A stretch of 12,053 nt of DNA from contig CANHFN010000017.1 of the NCBI GenBank assembly GCA_947459935.1, positions 1-12,053 on the forward strand. The letters run 5' to 3'. How positions within the stretch are numbered: the first letter of the stretch is position 1; each line of letters begins with the position of its first letter. A program made the position numbers and the translations under genes. A model generated the notes under the pieces. It was not told the DNA's origin. It ran no database searches and was given only the letters and a program-made list of their open reading frames with translations. Source of the DNA: Actinomycetota bacterium. GTDB taxonomy: Bacteria > Actinomycetota > Actinomycetes > Nanopelagicales > Nanopelagicaceae. Positions 6,061 to 12,053 of this stretch are shown here, piece by piece.

Positions 6061-7605
6061 ATGGTTGCCTTTATTCTTAGACGGCTCGGTGTCCTGGGCG
6101 TAATTCTCATGGGATCAAGTTTTATTCTCTATAACTTGGCAGCGATTTCAGCTGACCCACTAGCAGATCTTAGATTGAGTACAGATCCCGACAGAGATGC
6201 AAAAATTCTGGCATTGACCAGAGAGCTTCAACTAGATGTTATTCCACCTCTTCGCTATTTCCTCTGGCTCAGAGGCGTTTTAGGAATTTTTATTGGCCAA
6301 CCTGATTTTGGTACCGGTCGCGATGGCTTAGCGGTATTGGATTCATTAGCACTTGCAATTCCCGTAACCCTTCGCCTGGTAGCTGCTGCAACTTTGCTTG
6401 CCGCAATTCTTGGAATCATGATCGGTATCGTTACCGCACTTCGTCAGTACAGTCGCTTTGACTACTCCATGACATTTATTGCTTTTCTTTTGTTCTCACT
6501 ACCTGTTTTCTGGGTAGCCGTTCTTCTTAAAGAATATCTAGCAATCTCATTCAACGACTTTTTACGGGAGCCAAACATTCCATTCAATTGGATTATCGGC
6601 ATTGGTCTCGCGAGTGGATTGTTTTGGGCATCAGTTATTGGTGGATCGCGCAAAACTTTTTGGACAACTTACGTTGTTGCATTTGTAGCATCGAGCAGCT
6701 TGGTAGCGGTTCTTGGAATGACAGGATGGCTTCTAGATCCATCGTTGGGTCCAATAGTTGTTTTGGTCCTGTCAATAGGAATTGCATTTGGCGTGACTCA
6801 AATTTCAGTTGGTTTGGGTAACAGAAAAGCTCTCGGAGCTTCGTTAACTATTGCTGGACTATCTGTGGTTGCTTTTTATCCAGCTAACTGGGTTTTTGAC
6901 AATTATGCAAGCGCTCTCAACATCTTTTTGATGGTGTGCGCCTTGATCACTACATCGGTCTTTATTGGGCTCGCATTTTCTAAGATTGATCGAGCGCCAA
7001 TTGTAAGAACAACGATTATTACGGGTGTTCTATCTGCCAACTTAGTATTAATTGATAAGTTCATGCAGACCTGGAAGCCTTATATGCAGACAGATGCGAT
7101 TAATTACCGCCCAGTTCCAACTGTTGGCGAAAGAAATGATTTGCTCAATAGCCCTGATTTCTGGATCTCAAATTTAGATGTGATTACCCACCTGTTTTTA
7201 CCAACGATGGCACTCACACTCATTGGTTTTGCTGGATACATCAGATTTGCTCGAGGCACGCTGCTAGAAGTGTTGAACCAGGATTACATTCGTACTGCGC
7301 GCGCTAAGGGATTATCAGAGCGCACAGTGATTATGCGCCACGCATTCCGCAACACGATGATTCCTATGGCAACAATTTTGGTTGCTGACTTTGCAGGTGT
7401 TATCGGCGGAGCGTTTATTACTGAAAGCGTTTTTGCGTGGTCAGGAATGGGAACCTTGGGTCTGCAAGCAATTCGAGGACAAGATCTCAATCTCTTGATG
7501 GGAGTTTTCTTTGTTACAGCTACGATGGCTGTTCTCGCTAACTTTGTTGCAGATTTGCTGTACTCAGCCTTAGACCCACGTATTCGAGTAGGAAGTGGTG
7601 CATAA
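6061..7605 (+). CDS. DppB/OppB-type ABC permease with a large membrane insertion
   Basis: Integral membrane subunit forming half of the importer channel. The N-terminus (MVAFILRRLGVLGVILMGSS) and the C-terminal half match the DppB family. The EAA coupling loop, DYIRTARAKGLSERTVIMRH, lies at residues 408-427 and contacts the ATPase, and the C-terminal hallmark LYSALDPRIR at 500-509. At 514 aa it is far longer than the usual 310-340. The excess is an insertion at about residues 175-370 holding six hydrophobic stretches (near 176-195, 200-224, 231-250, 256-279, 284-305, 313-332), for about 12 segments in all. It falls between canonical segments 3 and 4, in what should be the external loop. An even number of added segments keeps the second half oriented correctly. 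GAGGAGA (6044-6050) lies ten bases before the ATG. The next permease starts two bases after the stop. The frame is open throughout. Confidence 0.92.
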   Translation: MVAFILRRLGVLGVILMGSSFILYNLAAISADPLADLRLSTDPDRDAKILALTRELQLDVIPPLRYFLWLRGVLGIFIGQPDFGTGRDGLAVLDSLALAIPVTLRLVAAATLLAAILGIMIGIVTALRQYSRFDYSMTFIAFLLFSLPVFWVAVLLKEYLAISFNDFLREPNIPFNWIIGIGLASGLFWASVIGGSRKTFWTTYVVAFVASSSLVAVLGMTGWLLDPSLGPIVVLVLSIGIAFGVTQISVGLGNRKALGASLTIAGLSVVAFYPANWVFDNYASALNIFLMVCALITTSVFIGLAFSKIDRAPIVRTTIITGVLSANLVLIDKFMQTWKPYMQTDAINYRPVPTVGERNDLLNSPDFWISNLDVITHLFLPTMALTLIGFAGYIRFARGTLLEVLNQDYIRTARAKGLSERTVIMRHAFRNTMIPMATILVADFAGVIGGAFITESVFAWSGMGTLGLQAIRGQDLNLLMGVFFVTATMAVLANFVADLLYSALDPRIRVGSGA

Positions 7606-7607
7606 AG

Positions 7608-8696
7608 ATGGCACGTAAATCAAAGGCCAGCGTTGAGTCAACCGAGGTTCTAAGCGGTGAAAACGCAATCCAAAACAAAGAAATTGAAGGCTTAAGCCAA
7701 GGACAGATCGTACGCAAGCGTTTCTTCCGCCACCGTGCAGCTGTTGTTTCTCTCTTCACTATAACTTCAATCGTTCTTATTGCATTTACTGCATTCGATT
7801 GGAAGATATTTGGTGCAATCAAGGTTCCAGGTTGGTGGAAGTGGACACCAGAAGATTTGCCAGAGCTTCGCTATGGTGATTGCCCTAACGACACAGTGGG
7901 TTGCCCAACGATTTCACTTCTTCCAAAATTTTTAGGTGGCCAAGGGATTGGATTAGGAAATCATCCATTCGGACAAGATGACATCGGTCGCGATTATTTC
8001 GCATTAGTTATGCGCGGCACTCAGCGCTCACTATCTGTAATGGTTGTCATTGGCTCGATTGCTGCAACATTAGGTGTTGTTGTTGGCTCAATTGCTGGTT
8101 TCTACCGCGGTCGTGTTGATGCAATCTTGATGCGTTTTGTGGACTTCATGATCACAATCCCAGTAATCATCATCGGATCGGTTGTGGGTTACCGTTACGG
8201 AAACCTTGGAGCAGTCTTCCTAGCCGTCCTACTTGGATTATTTGCCTGGACTGGTTTATCACGTCTTGTTCGTGGTGAATTCCTATCCCTGCGCGAACGA
8301 GAGTTTGTCGATGCCGCCCGTGTTGCAGGTGCAACAAACAAGCGCATTATTTTTAAGCACATCCTGCCAAACGCGATCGGTGTGATTATCGTTTCGGTAA
8401 CGCTGTTGCTATCAGGTGCCATTTTGCTAGAAACTGCACTGAGCTACATTGGATTTGGTGTTGTTCCACCAGATGTTTCACTGGGACTACTCATTAGCCA
8501 GTATCAGGATTCATTCACAACTCGTCCATGGCTCTTCTGGTACCCAGGTTTCTTCATCATCAGCATCGCCCTTAGCATCAACTTTATTGGCGATGGATTA
8601 CGTGATGCTTTTGATCCACGTCAACGACGTCGTATCTCGAAGAAAGAACGCCAGGATTCTGCGACAGCAAGAAAGTTGGCACAGGCCAATGATTAA
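7608..8696 (+). CDS. DppC/OppC-type ABC permease
   Basis: Second channel subunit of the importer, 362 aa (relatives about 280-350). A hydrophilic cytoplasmic N-terminus of about 40 residues (QIVRKRFFRHRAAV at 33-46) precedes the first membrane segment (about 46-65), as in the OppC N-terminal domain. An extended external loop follows (66-140), with Cys92 and Cys99 that could form a disulfide. Then comes the family signature HPFGQDDIGRDYFALVMRGTQ at 119-139, further segments, and the EAA loop REFVDAARVAGATNKRIIFKH at 231-251. It ends with DGLRDAFDPRQRRR, the usual C-terminal hallmark. It begins two bases after the DppB-like gene and is surely co-translated with it. The following gene converges from the opposite strand, with four bases between stops and no terminator visible. 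Confidence 0.94.
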   Translation: MARKSKASVESTEVLSGENAIQNKEIEGLSQGQIVRKRFFRHRAAVVSLFTITSIVLIAFTAFDWKIFGAIKVPGWWKWTPEDLPELRYGDCPNDTVGCPTISLLPKFLGGQGIGLGNHPFGQDDIGRDYFALVMRGTQRSLSVMVVIGSIAATLGVVVGSIAGFYRGRVDAILMRFVDFMITIPVIIIGSVVGYRYGNLGAVFLAVLLGLFAWTGLSRLVRGEFLSLREREFVDAARVAGATNKRIIFKHILPNAIGVIIVSVTLLLSGAILLETALSYIGFGVVPPDVSLGLLISQYQDSFTTRPWLFWYPGFFIISIALSINFIGDGLRDAFDPRQRRRISKKERQDSATARKLAQAND

Positions 8697-8700
8697 TTCT

Positions 8701-9264
8701 TTAGAAAAAGACCGCTGCGATGCCAACCAAAAGCAGAGCCGAGAAGATGTAGAAAACGGTGTTATCGCTAATGATTTCAAAATCACTAGCACCACCGGGA
8801 ACGAAATCTTTTCTTCTGATGTTAGCCATGTAAGCACAAACACCAGAGTCACTTTTAAGAGAGTCTCCTACACGACGCGGAGCTTGAATACCGGGAAGAA
8901 GATCAGTCTTACTCATTCTTCTACTGTGACGACCACTCGGAGCTGGCGCGGCCCAAGCGAAATATCTCTTATCTCTGATGGTGACCGACATGCTGTATCT
9001 AGTCTCGATCTCCTCGACCAGATCCCAGGTAGCGGTGATCTCTTTGGTTGGGTTAACAATCTTGATGCCTTCATTAAAGAGCAGAACATAGGGCTTAATG
9101 AAGAGCAGGTAAGAACCAATGGCACCTGCGCCGCAGATACCAATCGTCGCGATGATGTCACCGTCGTAGAAGAAGCTTTGAACAATAAATCCGACAAAGA
9201 AGACGATAAGAATCCATCCACTGGCAACTGCGCTTCCGGGTCTGAACTTTTCACTATTCGTCAT
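8701..9264 (-). CDS. Small membrane protein with bacterial PH-like domain (bPH6-type)
   Basis: Membrane protein of 187 aa of unknown function. Two hydrophobic segments (about 13-32 and 37-57) are followed by a short beta-rich domain at about 58-107, including GIKIVNPTKEITATWDLVEE and a YFAWAAP motif. These resemble the actinobacterial PH_6 family, in which a Trp in the second strand and a W-A-x-x-P ending are common. A Ser/Arg/Lys-rich linker (108-165) and a third hydrophobic segment at the extreme C-terminus (168-187) follow. It reads against the transporter genes on both sides: four bases from the DppC-type gene tail to tail, and 32 bases from the ATPase gene head to head. The Shine-Dalgarno match is weak. 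The longer plus-strand frame overlapping it lacks protein-family features. The family call rests on pattern memory and is moderate; that the gene is real is likely. Confidence 0.75.
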   Translation of the reverse strand: MTNSEKFRPGSAVASGWILIVFFVGFIVQSFFYDGDIIATIGICGAGAIGSYLLFIKPYVLLFNEGIKIVNPTKEITATWDLVEEIETRYSMSVTIRDKRYFAWAAPAPSGRHSRRMSKTDLLPGIQAPRRVGDSLKSDSGVCAYMANIRRKDFVPGGASDFEIISDNTVFYIFSALLLVGIAAVFF

Positions 9265-9296
9265 TTCGCAAGTTTCTCACAGATGGGGTCAACCAA

Positions 9297-10946
9297 ATGA
9301 GTAAGCCAGTCTTAGAGATCAAAGATTTTAATGTTGATTTCTGGGTAGATGGAGTCTGGTACCCAGCCGTTATTGGCATGAACCTTTCCCTTGAACCCGG
9401 CAAAGTTACCGCCATCGTTGGTGAATCAGGTTCAGGTAAGTCAACTACCGCACTTGGTTTGATGTCCCTACTTGCTTCAAATGCTCGCATGTCTGGATCT
9501 GTCAAAGTTAAAGACCAGGAGATGCTCAATGCAAAGGCGGTAACACTGCGCAAGTTCCGCGGTAAAGAAGTTGCCTATATTTTCCAGGAGCCAATGACAG
9601 CTCTTAACCCTATTTACACAATTGGTTTCCAGATTATGGAAACATTGCGCAATCACTTTGATATGGGTCCTAAAGAGGCACATGAGCGTGCTCTTGAACT
9701 GATCACGTTAGTTGATATTCCGGATCCTGAAAAATCAATTAACAAATACCCCCACCAGTTATCTGGTGGTCAGCGCCAGCGAGCAATGATTGCTCAGGCA
9801 CTTGCTTGTGATCCTGGTCTTTTGGTTGCCGATGAACCAACAACGGCGCTAGATGTGACAGTTCAAGCTGAAATTCTTGATTTGATGCGTGGTCTTAAAG
9901 ACAAGCTCAACTCAGCCATCCTTTTGATTACACACGATATGGGTGTTGTTGCAGATATGGCAGACCAGATTCTTGTGATGAAAGATGGAATCACAGTTGA
10001 ATCTGGCACTGCAGATCAGATCTTCAATAAGCCAACACATCCTTATACCCAGCAACTACTTGGCGCTGTTCCAAAGCTTGGCTCATCAAAGAAGCGTGCT
10101 CTTCCATATTCAGAAAGTGCTAAGCCAGCCCCTGTTTTGAGGTTGGAAAATGTCACTATTGAATATCCAAAGCGTGGTCGTATTCCTGCATTTGTTGCGG
10201 TAAAGAATTTCAACCTTGAAATCTATCCAGGTGAAATCGTCGGACTCGTAGGTGAGTCTGGTTCTGGAAAGACAACTGTTGGTCGTGCCTCCATTGGACT
10301 ACTTCCAATTAAGGAAGGTTCACTTGAAATTGTTGGCCGAGACATCAGCCATGCAACTCAAAAAGAACTCTTCACAATTCGTCGTCACACAGGAATTGTT
10401 TTCCAAGATCCAGCATCATCGCTCAACCCACGACTTCCAATTGGTGAATCAATTGGTGAGCCATTGTTCTTAGCAAAAATGGCAAAGGGTCAGGAGCTTG
10501 CTCATAAAGTTGAAGAGCTACTTGATCAAGTTGAACTGCCTCGTAGCTATCGCAACCGTTACCCACATGAGCTTTCAGGTGGTCAACGCCAGCGCGTAGG
10601 AATCGCTCGTGCTTTGGCATTGACTCCAGATCTTTTGATCGCCGATGAACCAACATCTGCTTTGGATGTTTCTGTTCAGGCACGCTTCTTGGAGCTCTTG
10701 CAAGAGCTCCAGGGTAAATTGAACTTTGCTTGCTTGTTTATCTCTCACGACTTAGCTGTTGTTGACATCTTGTCTCACCGAATTGCAGTGATGCAAAACG
10801 GTTTGCTTGTAGAAGTTGGCGATCGTGATCAGATCTTGAAGAACCCAAAGAATGATTACACCAAGCGTTTAATTTCTGCAGTGCCTGTTCCAGATCCTGC
10901 AGAACAACGCATTCGCCGCGAAGCTCGCTTAGCAGGCAAAAAGTAA
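9297..10946 (+). CDS. Fused DppD-DppF-type ABC ATPase with two nucleotide-binding domains
   Basis: Cytoplasmic motor of the peptide importer, both ATPases in one chain (549 aa, about twice a single domain). First domain: Walker A GESGSGKS at 42-49, Q-loop Gln97, signature LSGGQ at 155-159, Walker B LLVADE at 175-180, switch His213. Second domain: Walker A GESGSGKT at 319-326, Gln370, LSGGQ at 426-430, LLIADE at 446-451, His484. Both catalytic sites look intact. Each domain ends with the oligopeptide-transporter tail (THPYTQQLLGAVP at 247-259; NDYTKRLISAVPVPDP at 519-534). Such tails precede an iron-sulfur motif in some DppD/OppD homologues, but no Cys cluster is present here. The ATG follows GGGG by eight bases. 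The gene is separated from the permeases by a 564-bp antisense gene, so it depends on read-through or a promoter of its own, which I could not identify. The TRIC gene follows after seven bases. Confidence 0.95.
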   Translation: MSKPVLEIKDFNVDFWVDGVWYPAVIGMNLSLEPGKVTAIVGESGSGKSTTALGLMSLLASNARMSGSVKVKDQEMLNAKAVTLRKFRGKEVAYIFQEPMTALNPIYTIGFQIMETLRNHFDMGPKEAHERALELITLVDIPDPEKSINKYPHQLSGGQRQRAMIAQALACDPGLLVADEPTTALDVTVQAEILDLMRGLKDKLNSAILLITHDMGVVADMADQILVMKDGITVESGTADQIFNKPTHPYTQQLLGAVPKLGSSKKRALPYSESAKPAPVLRLENVTIEYPKRGRIPAFVAVKNFNLEIYPGEIVGLVGESGSGKTTVGRASIGLLPIKEGSLEIVGRDISHATQKELFTIRRHTGIVFQDPASSLNPRLPIGESIGEPLFLAKMAKGQELAHKVEELLDQVELPRSYRNRYPHELSGGQRQRVGIARALALTPDLLIADEPTSALDVSVQARFLELLQELQGKLNFACLFISHDLAVVDILSHRIAVMQNGLLVEVGDRDQILKNPKNDYTKRLISAVPVPDPAEQRIRREARLAGKK

Positions 10947-10953
10947 TCTGCTC

Positions 10954-11568
10954 GTGGATCTAGACCTTTTAGTCTTTGGTCTAGACCTTGTTTCTACCTT
11001 TGCATTTGCCTTAGTAGGAGCACGGGTTGCTGCCAATAAAGGTTTAGATTTTGGTGGCATTTTATTTATTGCAGCCGTGGCCTCTATTTCTGGTGGAACA
11101 TTACGGAATCTTTTTATGGGGGAGCAGCCACCATGGGTTCAGCGCCCTTGGTTATTTGCACCCATCATCGCTGCATTCTTGATAACTGTGGCCATGGGCA
11201 AGACCCAAAATGTTGGTCGTCTTGCGCTATCACTTGATACTTTGGGTTTAGCTGTTGCAACTGTTTCAAGTGTTCAGTTTGCACTCATCAACGATGCGCC
11301 CTTGGTGGCAGCAGCTGTCCTTGGTTTAATCGGCGCCGTCTCTGGTGGATTATTCAGAGACATCATGTGCCAAACAGAGCCGGTGTTGCTGCACCGCGAA
11401 ACAGTGGGCACTGCATGTCTTTCTGGCGCCCTTGTTTATCTAGCGTTAGATTCTTTGGATCTGAGACAGGCCATTCCTGTCGCTGTGGCTGGTCTTGTAG
11501 TGGTTTTGGTTCGTGAGTTGTCCATCAAATTTAATTGGAACCTGCCCACAATCCCTAAGGGCAATTAA
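10954..11568 (+). CDS. TRIC/UPF0126-family membrane channel protein
   Basis: Small polytopic membrane protein of 204 aa, the standard length of bacterial UPF0126 (YicG/YadS-like) proteins, some of which are structurally shown to be trimeric potassium-permeable TRIC channels. It has the family's internal duplication. Each half carries a glycine-rich motif, SGGTLRN at 46-52 and SGGLFRD at 130-136, within about seven hydrophobic segments. The consensus in both halves is close to GGGxxRD, so the first Gly is Ser in both and the Asp is Asn in the first. The start is a GTG seven bases after the ATPase stop, with MDLDLLVFGLDLVSTFAFALVGA fitting the family N-terminus. No Shine-Dalgarno is obvious, suggesting translational coupling to the ATPase gene. 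A link to peptide uptake (counter-ion balance) would be speculation. The stop overlaps that of tgt. Confidence 0.88.
   Translation: MDLDLLVFGLDLVSTFAFALVGARVAANKGLDFGGILFIAAVASISGGTLRNLFMGEQPPWVQRPWLFAPIIAAFLITVAMGKTQNVGRLALSLDTLGLAVATVSSVQFALINDAPLVAAAVLGLIGAVSGGLFRDIMCQTEPVLLHRETVGTACLSGALVYLALDSLDLRQAIPVAVAGLVVVLVRELSIKFNWNLPTIPKGN
10959..10985 (+). other. Inverted repeat at the 5' end of the TRIC gene
   Basis: TCTAGACC (10959-10966) and GGTCTAGA (10978-10985) form an 8-bp perfect stem with an 11-base loop, two codons into the gene. GGTCTAGACC (10978-10987) is itself a 10-bp palindrome. It partly reflects a repeated Leu-Asp-Leu coding pattern. It might affect ribosome loading at the GTG start, but coincidence is equally possible. 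Confidence 0.3.
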
Positions 11569-12053
11569 TCCCTGGCCTGACCGCTCCTGTGGGTATAGCG
11601 ACCCAAGAAATCTGCCTTCATGTCGGCAAAGTTTCCATCCAGTAATGCTTGGCGCATCTGATCTACCAATCGCACAATAAATCTTTCGTTGTGAATCGTT
11701 GCAAGGGTCGCGCTAATGATTTCTTTGCCACGGAATACATGGTGCATATAAGCCCGTGTGTAGTGCGTACAGGTGTAACAGTCACACTCATCGTCAATGG
11801 GCGTGAAATCCCTCTTAAAACGGCTGTTAGACAGGTTAAAACGCCCTTCCATCGTGTACACAGCGCTAGTTCGTGCAATTCTGCTGGCTAACACGCAATC
11901 AAAGGTGTCACAGCCGTTTTCAACCCCAACAAATAGATCTTCCGGTGCCCCAATGCCCAAAAGATGTCGTGGTTTATCTTCGGGCAAGATTTCATTGACC
12001 CAGGAAACGATGGTTCCTAGTTGGCCCTTATCTAGTGCACCACCAATTCCAAA
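11565..12053 (-). CDS. tgt: tRNA-guanine transglycosylase, C-terminal part (gene runs off the window)
   Basis: The last 162 residues of the enzyme that exchanges the wobble guanine of tRNAs with GUN anticodons for a queuosine precursor (preQ1, or queuine if salvaged). Visible are the GIGG...DKGQL segment, HLLGIGAPEDLFVGVENGCD, and the TFDCV stretch of the active-site region. The zinc site is complete: CDCYTC followed 26 residues later by the His of TIHNERF, the family's C-x-C-x2-C-x25-H spacing. The SRIARTSAVYTMEGRFN stretch resembles actinobacterial homologues rather than the PTRNGRNG form of proteobacteria. The frame is open to the window edge. A TTG at 11987 is internal, not the start. The stop codon overlaps that of the convergent TRIC gene in a shared TTAA. 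Nothing suggests a link to the peptide transporter. Confidence 0.95.
   Translation of the reverse strand, partial: FGIGGALDKGQLGTIVSWVNEILPEDKPRHLLGIGAPEDLFVGVENGCDTFDCVLASRIARTSAVYTMEGRFNLSNSRFKRDFTPIDDECDCYTCTHYTRAYMHHVFRGKEIISATLATIHNERFIVRLVDQMRQALLDGNFADMKADFLGRYTHRSGQARD

Noticed and set aside
9178..9296. Possible dedicated promoter for the ATPase gene (TTGAAC at 9178-9183 with GATAAG at 9205-9210)
   Set aside because: The spacer is 21 bases, too long for a normal sigma-70 promoter, and no better -10 box was found. A promoter may exist but cannot be supported.
8449..9300. A 283-codon plus-strand open frame spanning the end of the DppC-type gene and the intergenic block
   Set aside because: It starts inside the DppC-type gene in another frame, has a Ser/Thr/Arg-rich composition without domain features, and runs opposite to the minus-strand gene, which has membrane segments and a recognisable PH-like core. 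I consider it a shadow.
11565..11987. A complete 140-aa protein starting at TTG 11987
   Set aside because: The frame stays open to the window end with recognisable tgt sequence (FGIGGALDKGQL), so this is an internal codon of a truncated gene.

Overview
The window looks like chromosome of a low-GC, free-living member of the Actinomycetota, most plausibly a freshwater acI / Nanopelagicales-type bacterium. This is an inference from a gram-positive-style secretion signal, purine-rich ribosome binding sites, a moderate-to-low GC content judged by eye, tightly packed genes, and an actinobacterial-type tRNA-guanine transglycosylase. The lineage cannot be fixed without a database search.

Layout. (1) 12-3899: a short perfect hairpin, then a MalT-like STAND/LuxR-family transcriptional regulator (73-2646) and, 23 bases later, a 12-segment major facilitator exporter (2670-3899). 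They are probably co-transcribed. (2) 3900-4083: a compact control region with a candidate promoter, a 22-bp-spaced direct repeat and a potentially folded leader. (3) 4084-5931: a secreted family 5 (DppA/OppA-type) solute-binding protein with strong codon bias, followed by two hairpins, one of them a 13-bp perfect stem. (4) 6061-8696: two peptide-type ABC permeases. The first carries an unusual insertion of about 190 residues with about six extra hydrophobic segments. (5) 8701-9264: a small membrane protein with a bacterial PH-like (bPH6-type) domain, encoded on the opposite strand in the middle of the transporter cluster. (6) 9297-10946: a fused DppD-DppF-type ATPase with two nucleotide-binding domains, followed after 7 bases by a TRIC/UPF0126 cation-channel family protein (10954-11568). 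(7) 11565-12053: the 3' end of tgt on the minus strand, converging on the TRIC gene with overlapping stop codons.

How the genes work together. The binding protein, two permeases and double ATPase make a complete oligopeptide/dipeptide (PepT-type) importer. The hairpins after the binding-protein gene would let that protein be made in excess over the membrane parts. The regulator plus exporter pair upstream may be an independent unit. Nothing in the sequence ties the regulator to the transporter except adjacency.

The most unusual items are the enlarged DppB-like permease, the binding protein without a lipobox in a presumed single-membrane bacterium, the antisense PH-domain gene splitting the ABC cluster, and a leader that can be drawn as a pseudoknot ahead of the binding-protein gene. 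I found no CRISPR array, tRNA, rRNA, insertion sequence or phage gene. No gene-free stretch exceeds about 190 bases.
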